Shown here one piece after another: positions 11,837 to 25,000 of a DNA stretch of 56,925 nucleotides. A model generated the notes under the pieces. It was not told the origin of the DNA, did no database searches, and was given only the letters and a program-made list of their open reading frames with translations. Position numbers and translations under genes: made by a program. This stretch comes from Hirudo medicinalis (taxonomy: Eukaryota; Annelida; Clitellata; Hirudinida; Hirudinidae). The stretch spans positions 210,808 through 267,732 of the forward strand of contig MPNW01000012.1 of the NCBI GenBank assembly GCA_011800805.1, in the 5' to 3' direction. Every line of letters begins with the position of its first letter. Positions within the stretch are counted from its first letter, which is position 1.

Positions 11837-14700
11837 CATTATCATCATCAGCATCATCATTGCTATCGATGTTATTGTTATCATTAGTCGAACATTCATT
11901 CAGTAATAACTTATGACAAGCTGATGAAGCACGTCTCAAACTATGTTTTCCTGATTGCGTTCCTAATGAGGTGATCACGAAAAAGAAAATATTCAGTCGT
12001 AAATCCTCACCAGGAACCTTGGTTTCAAACAACTTTGCCTCGATAAAAATCCTCAAGTTGTCTGCTATCATCACCCACAGGAAGAACAGCTTCGGCCTCT
12101 CAAACAAATCTTTCTTCTTCCAATGCTCTGACGATTGTTCAATAAAAATAAGAACAACAAATAGTCGGCAACAATAATAACAATAACTATTATGACCACC
12201 GTTATTATATAATATTATGATAATAATGATTAANCTCTTTGATGGAGCTGAACCAGGTTTGTCTAAAAAAAAATAGGAATTCTTGGTGAAATGACAAATG
12301 CTTTGAAAGATTAGATAAAATTCTACAATTGTATTATAAATATCATCTTGTCATGATGATGATGATGATGACGACGATGATGACGATGGTGAATATTGGA
12401 TGGACGCAAAGAAATTCCATTACTAAGGTAAAATTTCGAAAGACCAGTTTCATTTAAGACAATGGAAATAAAAATCGAACATTGATGCTAGTGGGTTACA
12501 AATGCTTATAAACGATCATAATTAAGAATTAGTGCAATAAGTTTCGATTTGTAATTAAAATGTGTTATTAATTAATTGATAATTAATTAATTAATTAATT
12601 AATTGATTAATTGATAATGTATTAATGGAGATCAACGTCTGATATCTTCAACATTTCAAACGAAATTCAAAGTTCCGAGGTTGGCAAGTGTGGAATTTCT
12701 GTGGAAGACGTGATTTCAAGCACGTCCAGCGAGCACGTTTCTAATGATGGACCCAATAATTACTTTCTCTTGGCTTTCAATAATTTTCATTTTCAGATTA
12801 AAATGAATTTATTCTTGACTTATTTTGACATTTCAATTCTTCCTTTCACCAGCAGGTTGTCCATTCATTTTTATCCGTTCAAAACATTTTTTAAACTTTG
12901 TTGATAAATTTCACCGAAAATGAATGAAAACAAATTGAATATTTCGATGGAATCAATTTCCAATTCCATCGCTTCATGATGTTCTCGTTTGAAACACTCA
13001 AGCAGGAGGAGTTCATTTCGATGTTCGGCAAACCACTCCGACAAATCAATTGTTGATCTCAAAATAACAAAGCAAATCGTGTCGAATTACAGTTATTAAT
13101 TAAGGAACACATTGAAAGAACAACATTGTAACCGATCAGTGAGTGAGGAGGACATGTTTAATCAGAAACAACTCGGGAGGACTTCTTGTTAAGCAACGAC
13201 AAATAAGTGATTTACAACGGAAGAAGTTGATGTCCACAAACTTTATTCCGACTGAGGTGATCTTTCACCTGATGTCAGTGCTCGAGAGGTGATTTTAAGT
13301 TATAAACCATCTTTTGGATTAAAATCGCAAACGGCAAATTCAAAAACATGAGGTTAAAAATAATAAAAAATATGAAATAATTTCGAAATATTTATTTATT
13401 GCGATGAGAAATTACTTTCCACCTTGCTTGCATTTCAACGAAATATTACCTCCCAAATTAAGTTACAATTAAAATATTAACTCCTCTCGTAACAGTGGTG
13501 AAGTTGGACTGCTTTGAAGAGATGAAAGCAATTTCATCATTTCCTTACATTTTCATCATTCGGATCAACAACTGATCAACAACTGCTTCCTGGAGAGGAT
13601 TTGTTCTAAATGTGCTTCGTGGATGATTGTCGTGATTATTATTGTTGTTGTCGTTGTCATGTTAATGTTAATGTTATTATTAACCGTCCTTTCATTGGTG
13701 TTATTCTCATTTTTATCCGAAACGTAAAAACATCAAAAAGAAAGATGAATTTCTTTTCAAAAAGCAAATTTGTTGTGCACAAAGCAAGTTGAGTTATCGA
13801 TTCTGGATGGGATTCTTGGTTGGGATTTTAGGAGGGTTTTCATTTTTGAAAATTTTCTTGAGAAAATAATGCACAACTGATCTTTGATGAATTTTGCCGT
13901 TTCGATGTGAATCCTTCTTGTTATTGTTGTTGTTGTTATGTTAATGTTGCTGCTTTTGTTGTTGCGGTTAATATTATCGTTATTATTGTTATGGTTGATA
14001 TTGTTGCTTTTGCTGTTGTCATAAACCTTCTACGTCCCTATGTTATATCCCATTGCAAGGAAGCAGCTTGGTTGTTAGCACGTTGGCGGTGATGATGCTG
14101 ATGCTAGTGATGATGATGATGCTGCTGGTGGTGATGATGATGATGATGATGATAATGATGCTGAGTGCACTTAGTGCTCCATTTCATTCCTTCCTAAGGA
14201 TTCGTTCGTTATTACCTGACGTACGAATGAGATGAGACATATCAAGACCTTCATCCAAAGCTTTCATCACTCGTTATTCCATCCATCAACCAATCAACCG
14301 CCCACCCATCCATTAAGTCATACATCCATCCATCCAACCAGCCATCCAAGCTTCCTTCTTCATGCACATGCACACATACTCAAGAATAAACACTGTCTCG
14401 GGAACAAAGACTTCGACGATTTCTGTTGACCTAATTTGCATATGTGTGTCAGTCAATTCTTCATATTTTGACGTCACAGAAACTCTGCGATCTCATTGGT
14501 CGGTGGTGACCTCCAAGGTCGCACATGACGTCACAGCGCGTCGCAGCTCCGAAGCTAACGAGGATGTTGCACGAAGGTTTCAAGCTTTTTGTCGAGACAG
14601 CATGTTTAATTCTCAACAAACTTTCTATTTTTAGCTCAGCCTCTAACAATGGTCGTCTTGTTTCTTCTCTCTCGGTGCACCGAGTCTCTTTTCAGCAACC
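11762..14700. other. Non-coding region upstream of RGK
   Basis: Holds (TTA/ATT)n at about 11801-11836, an assembly N at 12234, GATGAT/GACGAC at about 12352-12392, a TTAATTAA-rich tract (12570-12606), a GTTGTT-type region (13630-14020), GATGATGCT (14090-14162) and a CATCCATC-type tract (14277-14350). An open stretch at about 12633-12904 (+) has no convincing splice or start context and I do not call it. Confidence 0.45.
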
Positions 14701-14732
14701 AACTTGCTATTTATAGCAGTACTTCCGGAAGT
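14469..14732 (-). promoter_or_regulatory. Promoter-like cluster: ETS palindrome, TATA, two CREs
   Basis: ACTTCCGGAAGT (perfect 12-base ETS palindrome) at 14721-14732 lies four bases from CTATTTATAG at 14707-14716, which reads CTATAAATAG on the - strand. CREs TGACGTCA are at 14469-14476 and 14526-14533, with an inverted CCAAT (ATTGG) near 14488. On the - strand, ETS then TATA is in core-promoter order and would start near 14680. The nearest - gene is RGK, 3 kb away, so this may be a distal promoter or belong to an unseen transcript. Direction is inferred. Confidence 0.35.
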
Positions 14733-17725
14733 CGTTTCATTCAGAACTGGGTCAGAAGAATTTAAAAATTGAAAAATGACCTTTCAGTGCCATTTTATGG
14801 TCTCGTTTAAAACCAGTCTAAGGATTAAATTTTAGGGATTCAAGAAAATGCTTTTAAATATGAGAAAAAGTATGTAAAGTAATAAATTTCCAAATTAAAT
14901 GACATTCTACTGCACTTTTAACTAAATGCACTTCCTAAAGGAAATTGAATTTGATTGGAAATTCAGTGATGTTGAGACAGATGAAAATATAAACGATGAA
15001 TGTGGTTGCGGAGGTGTGATGATGATGACGATGATGATGACGATGATGATGACGACGACGATGACGACGACGAAGTACATAATTTGTCTCCCCACTTTGA
15101 CCAATTTTAAAATCCTGGCCTCGCCACTGGTGTCCCCTACCTAAAGTTTATTAGCGGGTTAGACACTTTTACAAAGAAAGCGGCGTAAGAACGAAAGTAT
15201 ACAATGCAAATTTTCAAATTTTATGTAAACTTTGAAATCTGAGTTGAAAACACAACGCGACCTGAAAATTCATCAAAAGCATGCTCCCCGTGCAGTACTG
15301 TAGTCTGAGGGAGGAAAGATTACTTCAGGTTTCACTGGTCAGAGGATGATCCTAATTTGTTGGCAAAGACTGAATTAGAACTTAAACTGTAGGGCTGTAG
15401 GAATATTAGAAGCCAAAAAAGTTTAACATAAATCCTCGCAGCCCTTAGAATTCATAGATCTTTATAACTGAAGGTTTTTCAAGAGTGCCAATCTGGAGTT
15501 GTTCCGTGCAGACAGGATGTGGAGCCAATATAAGCAACTCATACGAAAGCAAACAGGTTGTTTCCTCAGCGAGTGATTTGCACGATAGCATTTGGAACGA
15601 CGCTGCCAAAACTGGATCTGAGTTGAACCCATTAGAAAAAAAAAATCTTTCACTGCAGAACTTTTTATCCCATCTGTCACTGAACTCAAATAAAGGAATT
15701 AAAATATAAAATTATAAAAATCAGGGATAAACCTAAAAAAATCGATCTCATCTGGCTGATGAATGAATGAATGAATTAATGCCTCAATCGAATGTTCTGT
15801 CAATTATCAACAGAATAAAAGCTGTGATCAAGAACCCGTTGCAGACATAAAACATGCCATTGTAGAAATTCTAAAGACAGGCACTGATTGAAATTAACAG
15901 ACTTAATTAATAAAAAATAAACTTCTGAGAATGCCACGATTGACTTTTTTATTATGTTGATTGAATGATTCCCCTCAATTCGTCAGGTGGTCGTGACGGA
16001 GGACGTTAAATATTTGGATCGAGTTTTGTCTTTTAGTTTTACTGATTACTACAAAGTCGAGAAAACATATTGCCTAGCAGTAGGCTCCTAAAATATATTA
16101 TGAAATATTTTTGAGCCGATTTCCAAGTCAAATTAAGAATTTCGTTTCATTGTTTGCAGATGTTGCACTGAAGCCAGTAATGAAGAAAAGTTTTTTCTGA
16201 TGTAACGTTTTCGACTGAAATATTGCTTACCTGAATTAGTAAGTTGATAGAACTAGTTTGACATAAAAATTGATACGTTTATTGATTGTTTTTTGTTTTA
16301 TTTCTGAAACTCACAAGCAAATCGTTAACATCTTTCGTTCAAATTAATGTAAAAGTTCTAAGCCACCTCTGAATCCTCTGATAAAAACGTTTCACATCGT
16401 CCAAATATGGACCTCATTTTCATTTCTTAAAACAAAAAATTACTTATTTGAAAAAATGAATAACTTCGAAAACAAAATTGTCCTGAATCTTCTTGTCTAA
16501 AAAGAATCACTTCTTTCTCGAAAGCCAAAAGATGCAGGATTAATCTGAGTTCGCCGAAAACGACTCAAGTTAGTTCCCAAAAATTTTCCAAGAAGATAAT
16601 TTTTAACTACCTTCCGTTCATCAATTCTATCATCAATTAAGACTTTTCACCAGGAAGATCAATAACACTGCAGGTCGGTCGGTAGGGCTCTAAATATTTG
16701 GGGAGTTATGTATGTAAAAATCGTGGCTTTGGAGAATAAAGTCGTTTGAGGCAATGAGATGGAATGTCACACTACTAACTCTTACGTTACATGCAACAAA
16801 CAGTAACATTTCCACATTCTTTGGCAAAAGTCTCAATCCGTCTCTTTGAGTTTTGTCACATTAAACTTAGAGGTGAATTTAATACTTAAATACTATATTT
16901 TAGGACTATCGTTGCCAGGACTGACAGCATACGTGCTTTTAAACTTTGTGTCTCGAGACACATTAAGCTGAAGCTCTTGGAGTCGATTTACATGCTTCTT
17001 ATTCAATAACTACACGGAACATACTGATCAAATATACATAAAAATGTTCGTAAAGATTTCTACTTTTAAAATAGGTATGCTTTACACAGTCAGATATGAA
17101 ACAACAAACGTATGTTAAATATATTCAACCTAAGCCTCGGATGCCAATATTTATTTGCTTAATATTTTTCACGTCAAAACTGGAGTAAGCTTCCGATATA
17201 ATTTTTCTTTGATGAAATTCTATGTGGAAACCAAGGTTGTACATGCGTCTTAAAGCAATTAGCTTCGTAGGTATCATAAAGAGCAAGTTTCTTAACTTCC
17301 TTGCATCGGGCAGTATTGTCGTCCTTTGAAGTACGTGCTTCACTATCACAAGCATTCATCTTTGTCTTAGAAATTAATATGCGTGAAAGGTTATTCTGGC
17401 CGGTCTGTTAGTCTTGCTTTCTATGGAGATGTGAATGCAATAAAATGTAAATGATTTCATCTGGTACATAAATGCTACAGATTTATAGGACAAATTCATC
17501 ACATAATCACATGTTAATAAACAATTTAATTTTTTAGAACAAATTCCAGTTTTCTGCTCGCTTGATTTCCTGTGTGATTTAAAATTTATTTGACAATGTA
17601 TTCTGAATGTTCTCTTAAAAAGGTAAAAATGTTCTTTCTCGTGACGGAAGGAGAGCATGTGTGCAGATGTGCAAATGTGTATTTGTGTATTTGTGTATTT
17701 GTGTATTTGTGTATTTGTGTATTTG
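14733..17725. other. Non-coding, no gene recognised
   Basis: AT-rich sequence with GATGACGAC at 15016-15075 and (TTTGTGTA)-type repeats at about 17668-17727. Short frames at 15480-15560 (+) and 17174-17359 (-) look mildly protein-like but lack recognisable domains. Confidence 0.4.
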
Positions 17726-18127
17726 TGGCTGAAATGAAGGAGTACCTCAAGGACAATCCAACAAATTGCCTCGATGAGGAATTCTTGAGGAGATGTTGTG
17801 GGGCTCTTCGTCTGAGATCGACAATGAGAGCATTGAGGAATCTCAGGTATTACTGCTTGGCTTATAAAAAGGTGACATGATGGAATATTTTCAGTCGACA
17901 TTTAATTTCTTATTTCAGGAACTTGGTTTGAACAGGCTCAAGGTTCCGACTTTAATTCTATAGCGAACCGATTTGTTTCTTATGGTCATGTTAAGGAAGT
18001 CCCATCTAAAGAGCTAGCCATGCAAGTGGCAAGGAAGGTTGGGAAGGATGGAATCTTAAGAAATGGCATTTTGATGAATGTGCGGCTTTGCCACAAAGCA
18101 ATTTATGAACTTAAGACTTGCTTATGA
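17726..18127 (+). CDS. Possible two-exon gene fragment, unrecognised
   Basis: First block: open from about 17726 (AEMKEYLKDNPTNCLDEEF...) to possible donors at 17849 (CAG|GTATTA) or 17877 (AAG|GTGACA). After a tatttcag acceptor, a second block at 17919-18127 is open for 69 codons before TGA (reads GTWFEQAQGSDFNSIANRF). The phases do not join cleanly: the 17877 donor is phase 0, whereas the long second frame needs phase 1; a phase-0 join gives a short tail ending PTLIL. It could be a degraded transposon ORF or a real small gene. No family recognised. Confidence 0.22.
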
Positions 18128-21100
18128 ACGCCAAAAGAAAGCAAATTTACTTGATAATTTTCTCGACGCCAATTTTTCAGTTCTCTAAATTTGGAATTAA
18201 CTTTCGATTTCATGAGAAAAAATTTAACAATAATCTCTCGAGCTTGGCCTTTTGCCGTTCGTCACTATCTTATAACAGAAAGCGATACAGTCAAGATATT
18301 GGCATTTTAAACAGCATTTGAAAAGTTTTAGAAATATTATAATTTCAAATTTCGCAATTTGTACTAAATAAACAATATCTATTTTGGTGTTTGCTAACTT
18401 CACCTAGCTTAAAGACCAGCCTTTTACCATTATGTAAGTGTCTGCTGACGGAATAGAAGTTCTTAAGTTTCGGTTCTTCAGCAACGACGTAAATGATATT
18501 AACGTTGTATTCAGACAGTTATACTATTCAGTTCATTTATGTTATGTTATGACAGTTATGTTATTAAGTTCATTTATGTTATGTTATAACAGTTATATTA
18601 TTCAGTTCATTTATGTTATGTTCATTTATGTTATGTTATGACAGTTATGTTATTCAGTTCATTTATGTTATGTTCATTTATGTTCTGTTATGACAGTTAT
18701 GGCTCGAAATCACAGTCGTGATATTTATCAATTTCATGAAGTCTTTCGAATAATGAACCTACTAAAATTTAGTTGCAAAGCAGTAGTGCTTAAAAAAAAT
18801 AAAAACTGTGACAGAAAAATTTTTTTAAATTTTATATTCAGCATTTTCCTAAATTTATAAAATGTTGATTTTAACAACGAATAACATGAAAGATTGTGAA
18901 TATGGAAATATCTTAATATTTCAATAAACTACGAGTTCGCTATATAATTAATAATTGGGTTAGTTATGAGTTGGAGGTATTTCTTGCTAATACAGTAAAG
19001 TGTGAATTAAGACATTTTTACTTTACAGACAAAAAGCGCCATCTGTGGATGGTTTTGGTATCTATGATAAACTGAAGTATGAAGGACATAGTAAAAAAAA
19101 CTACATCAATTCATAGAAGGCAATTTCAACACCCTTAGAAGAGAAAATATAAAGCAATTATTTGTTACGAAGATTTATCATCTAGATCTAGTTCTTTTGG
19201 AGATCCTCAGCCATGTCTTCCACGATCGATGTCATCCAATTGCGGCATTGAATCGGCAAAAAATAACCGATATGTCATTGTCTATTTCGAGGGTAAAACT
19301 GATGCGCTTGAACAAATTTATAACAAATATAACTTATAACAAATGTATTTCATGATTTCATACTGGTATTTGGATCACGTAACCAAATTTTAAGGTGTAA
19401 AATTCACAAGGACACCCCGATCTAAATTGCAATGTCAAATGCAGAGCAGAATTTATGTTGATTTGTCACTTTATTTTGCTATTCACTTGCCATTGCCCAA
19501 ACGTTAAATTCGGTTCATTAGTGTTTGATTGTCAAGATTTATTTTCAAATGTTTGTGTACCAAGCTCTTTGCTCTGCATCGATGTTTCACGCATTGTTCT
19601 TCGATGGATATCGAGATGTTGTTACCTGATATTTAAAAACATTAAATAATATAGTATTTAAGTAAACATTAAATTGTATATGCTGATAAAATAATATAAA
19701 ATAGTATCACATTTTGTGGATTGAAAAGGAAGATGCTTCAAGCTACTGGCAGACCAAGATTATAAAAATAGCAGAACTTGAACTGAAGAGACATGGAGGG
19801 TTTGTTTACAATGTAGAGGCAAACAAGAAATTAGTGTCGAACCAACAGCACCAATGAATTTAGAAAATTTGAATCTCTTACCTGCAAATCGTCAGTCTTT
19901 TTCCAGGAGCCTGTATTTCTTCATTGCAAGAACAGAAATATTAGAATTTAATTAAAGTAAATAGGTTCAAAAGCAGTTCACAAAATAATTCCATCCTTAG
20001 CACATCTTAACTATCATGAAAGACTGAAAAGCTCTCAACATCAAATCTTATATTGATTACACATTTGCACTAATGTTTCAGATTTTGAAGGGTTATTCCA
20101 AACAACATGGCTGCCTACATTTTAGTGCTTAATACGTTACCTTTGCTGCTCACTTATGAGGGCCAACTCAACCAAATGATAGTTGAATTTTTCAATGCGG
20201 TATCTTCAACAACCAAACCACATTTCTTCTTTCCTAGCAAGGCTTATATCCTCTCGCATCCCAAATCCAACATGATTCCGCCTCCACAGCCTCTGACATT
20301 TTAGGATAGCCTTAATTTTCCCCACTTGATAAACCAATTTGAATGAAAACATGTAGGATATCCAACAAAACCCCTCACCCAACTTCAACAAAAACATTAA
20401 TAATTTAGTTAATAATTTTGAGACATGAGAAGTTGTGTCATCATCTAATCATTTCAAGGCGTAAGAATTTGTGTCATGTTCACAATTTCAAAATTCTGAA
20501 AAGATGAAAATATTGGTAACTGATTTGTGGTAAATTACATGCTCTTTGTTTTAAATTTGGTTTGTTCAATTTTGAGTTCAAGGCGTTAGAAGTTCAACCG
20601 GCTCGCCTGAACGTGGTAAATAATATCGCTAAGCCGCTCGTAAACATTAACACGAAAGCGGACGCGATGCCCTCACCCCAAGCAACTTTCCACTTAATAT
20701 TTATAAGCGCATGGTAGAGTTTAGCGCATATTCTTTTAGAATATTGTTTATATGTTCTTAAAACAAGCCTTAATAAATTTTTTATAATTATTTCATAATT
20801 TAAATTTATGCGATTTTTACATCGCGCCAGTTAAAAAACGGAGCACAATTAAGTGCGCTAGAGCGAACTTTTGGAGACACGCATTGTTGTAGGCTTTGCG
20901 AGACGCTATAAAAAATAAATTAACTAATAGATAAAAAGTTGATAAAGATAGAGGTAGTCTTTATCGGAAATATAATGTTTTACGTATATGTATCCTGAAG
21001 AGTGTCAGAGACTTCAACAGAGATTGCAACGCGTTACAATGATGCTGTTCCACATTTCCATCAATATGGGAGATGAGCAATATGTTGTTTGTATTTGGTA

Positions 21101-21770
21101 TTTGAGTTCCTTATGTATTCCAATAGGATATGAAGAGTCGCTCTACCTTTTGCCATACCCCAAGCCGGTGCTACCCGGTGGTACAGGCTGGGATGCGGAC
21201 ACGACATCCGCTGTTAATATCTTGCGTCACATCGTCTGTAATGTCTGCTTAATCTTAGTCACAGTAACCATATTAGACTCCACTAGGGTCAATACAAACT
21301 AACTCCAGACAAGATTTTGGTGATTGGTAAACATTTTGAACCGAGTGTTCCATCCGATACCGATTCAATTATTACCACCGGTAAAGCTCGACATTCGAGA
21401 CATTAACTTGACTCCGTAAAGTGGAGATAAATATTTATTTCTCTTCTGCATTCAGCACGACTGAATAAACACTGGCAATGCAACAAGTGCATCTCAGCCT
21501 CCTAAAATAAATCATACTAGCATCAAAAAATGTCATCAGGCTGTGTTCATTTCTAATCAATTCCCACTCAACTTCCTATGGTGATGAAAAAATCAGTCAT
21601 AAAACATTCAACTTAAAATTCCATTTGCATTTTTGCAGATTTCGATAACATCATAAGATCTGCTCAGTTTTTGGGTGTCAAATGCGTTAAAAAGGTCTTG
21701 CATTAAAAACTACAAAAAAAGACATTGTTCGAACTTGTCTACATAAAACTTAATGACATGCCATTGTGGT
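18128..21770. other. Non-coding or degraded mobile DNA
   Basis: A tandem repeat of about 30-37 bases built from TTCATTTATGTTATGTTATG lies at 18530-18690. A 46-codon open frame at about 19712-19857 (+) (WIEKEDASSYWQTK..., then IAELELKRHGG) and a GC-richer patch at 20580-20920 suggest old mobile DNA. Nothing is intact and I assign no family. Confidence 0.35.
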
Positions 21771-22077
21771 TGAAATGCCATCCATAGGTTTATTTGTTCT
21801 GTTCATCGGTGGATAGTATTTCTGCTTCCTGCTCATTTGTATCCAAACCAGACATTGCACTGCATACCACGGGAGAAACTTCAGGATGCCTCTCACAGGG
21901 AAAGTCTTTGTNNNNNNNNNNNNNNCTGCAATCACCTGTATTTTTGAAAAATCTGCCCCTCAAAATAGAAACCAAAGACGACTCACCAAGAAGAATGATT
22001 CAACAAATTGCAGCACATAAATGCCACAGTCAGAAGAATTTGGCTGCTGAGGGCAAGTCACCATAGAACCCTTCATG
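21771..22077 (-). repeat. Copy 1 of duplicated SENP 3' segment
   Basis: 293 known bases plus 14 Ns. It matches 37725-38018 with two substitutions by eye (A/G at the position 21784 equivalent; G/A at 22053). It covers the end of the catalytic-Cys exon, the following intron, the assembly gap and the terminal exon with its stop and AATAAA. Confidence 0.9.
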
Positions 22078-25000
22078 GTCGATTTGTCAAAAGTTCTTTC
22101 ACCATCTGTGGCACATTTCTTTTGATCCCACTCAACTTGAAGATACCTGTAAAATGGATGCAGGTTTCAAATGAAGCATTATCATTTCACGATATATTTC
22201 TTGCTAAAACTTTAAAAATACTTTCCAAAAATAAATTCAGCCAAATAACATCACAAACATATAATCATCACCAGTCATAAACAATGCTTCAATATGTAAG
22301 TAAGTAAGTTTATTTATATAGCGCCATAAGCGTGAGCATCAGGGGTGCTTAGACCATTTATATGGCGCCGGCTCCCAGGGGCGCTTTGTGGTGGTGCAAG
22401 CTGGATTTCGAACACGACTGCTGCTTTTACTGTTGCTTTTACTGTTGTTCGCAGGAATGCTACCCTCTGAGCTAACTTGCACCCCAATATGTCACATTAA
22501 CATACTTAATAGTGACCTACTGAAATTTACATAAATTATTTGGATGCATAATCAGAAAAATTGCTTAGAAGCATTCCAACCACTGATGCAAAGGTCACTG
22601 ATATTACCGATCAAAAGGTCACAATCTTGCACTCACTGTCTGAGAATGTTGGCAACATCATATCGACTTTCTCCCTTCAGTGAATCAAATATGAGAATGC
22701 AAGGGCTGCATGTAAATTATAAATCATTAATTAATTTCATAAAAAGATCAATAATTAATATGAAAATAACAAAATCAATGTTTACTTTCTTGGATTACAT
22801 TCCTCCTCGACATGAACTTCCTGTTTCTCTTCTTCCTCCTAAAAAATTTGAATGTTTTAAAAGTGATTTCATTGAATGTACTTATTTATTTGATTAAAGT
22901 CCATTGCATAACTGAGATGATTTGGACTTTACCTCATCAAATCAACTCACATTTGTTACGTCTTCGGCCTTCGATTCCGAGGATGGTTTGTCAGCAATCT
23001 CACCCGCCTCGGGCGCCTTGGAGTTCGGACTGCCGGCATCATCGTCGTCGTCACATTCCGAGTTAATTTCCATGAGAATGTCGTCCTCAATGGCGTCATC
23101 GTTTTCATCCTTCGTCACTTCTGCAATGACATTCAAATTACTAATAGGAATCAAAATGCAATGATTTGAAATAATACACAATTTCAGATTAAGATATTTT
23201 CTTGTTAAACATCAACAAGCTATTTTATGATTAGAGACAACTTAAAAGTACGCCAGACTACGATTTGTGCTTTAGGCCAATCGGCACATTTCATAAATGT
23301 TCACCTTCATTCATGTGAACTTCACAAACAGCTGCTTCACTTCCCATTGGTTTCTGAGGATGATTTGTCGATTCTGATGTCACCTCATCGTCCGACATTG
23401 GTTTGCTCTCGCTCGAAGTCTGTAGATTGTTCGAACAGGCTGCAGGAGATTCAAGTTGCAATTGCTCAGGCAGAGTATCCATGCACTCTTCATGGACTTC
23501 CTCTTTTTTCACAGCTCCTTCTGCGAGTGGTTTTTTGGAAGAGGAATCAGGTAATGCTCGGGATGGATCCAATTGGACATTCGGAATGGGTTCAATTTTC
23601 AGTTCCCATTGACAGGATAGAGCTTCTGGCAACGACTTGTCGTGAGTTGAGTCGGGCATCGCTCGGTCCTTTTTGTTATCTAAGCATGACTTGTACTTTG
23701 TGACTCCTCGTACGTTCGGGAAGCAAATGATTGCCAGGAACCAGTGGTAACTGAAAATAAAATTGTCGAGTTAACTAGGCTGATCTCAAGAAAAGAAAAC
23801 ATTTAAATGACACTCTACCTCTCGTTGATCGGCACTATGATAAAATCTTTCGAGAATATGTCGACATTCCGCGTCCACGTCTTCACCTTGGCATGCCTCT
23901 GTTCTTCGGGACTGTCGATGACAATCGGCACTACAGTTAACGTCATTAATAGCATTTGGAGGTAAGGGATCCCAACTCGGACAAACCTGAGATTACTCGA
24001 GGAAACGTCTTGCGTATTCCCCGACATGAGGTGTCCGTAAAAGAAGGAACTGAAGACATGAGTCCTCTGTTTATCTTCGCCGGATGCAATCTCCTCCATG
24101 AGATATCTTCAATTACAGGGCAACATTCCAATGACGCATCCTTCGGTAAATCAACCGTCGATAAACTCACTTGAGGTAGAAATCAATGATAACATCATTC
24201 AGATATTCTCCGTCGTTTAGGCAAAAAAGATCCTCGTTGGTCACATTGATCCCACCCTTTGAACTTGGTGGTTTGTAAGTGAACAGTCTATAGGGAGGAA
24301 ATGCATAAGAATAATGTGGCTTTGTATTCATTTATTATGAATTCAGTTGTTCAACGAGCGTATGTTGTTGTTCTTTTATGAACAAACTTTTGCAATGTTG
24401 TCTCTGGGAAGAAAAGTCATTTTATTATGATTTTCGTGCATGACATTTATGTCAAGAAATTTTCGTGCCGGGACAAGTCCCTTTTTCGTGCATGACTTGA
24501 TATCACAAAGCATTCTCGAGTAGCAAAAATAAAATAAAATCACAATATCTCCATTCAGACATCAACACAAAACAACAAAAACAGACTTTGTCGTCGTCCC
24601 CTGAAATCCACTCGTTACGTAAACTGGCGATTGCTGTTCTGGGCGAACCCTATTGAACCACTGCCCGCTCTGTAGATGATGATGATGACTAGTCGACACA
24701 ATGCCCATGTTGGTAGAATGCTGAAGGTGACTCATGGGGAATGAACCGAGACTCATCGAGGAGGAATCGATGAATTCACGCCCGGCCAAGTACGGCCGAC
24801 CGTAGTAATCGTGTTGCGGTTGGTAATAACTCTGTGATGCATGAGGAGGTACAGCCCACTGACTGCTGCAAGTCACAGCTGTCTGGTAGTTGGAAGTACC
24901 ATAATCATCCTTGTTTTCCTTCAAGTAGTCACTCCTTTTCTTCTCATAGTGTTCGACTTTTTTGAGATACGGCCACTTCGGAGGCTTGTAATAAGAAAAC

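Noticed and set aside
12633..13062. Opposed open frames of 60-90 codons
   Set aside because: Protein-like in places (EVGKCGISVEDVISS on +; DLSEWFAEHRNELLL on -) but no splice context, no family resemblance, and both strands cannot be believed together.
15480..15709. Frame starting SANLELFRADRMWSQYK
   Set aside because: Possible exon between an AG and a GT, but the donor is weak, it is only about 27 codons, and no partner exon is seen.
17374..17901. 175-codon - strand ORF with (YTNTQIHK)n
   Set aside because: The repeated part is the TTTGTGTA microsatellite and the remainder shows no domain.
20988..21302. 104-codon + strand ORF
   Set aside because: No recognisable domain, no splice support; likely chance within degraded sequence.
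23946..24174. Overlapping frames around the SENP exon at 24.1 kb
   Set aside because: They are shadow frames; the catalytic-domain frame with matched splice phases is the real one.
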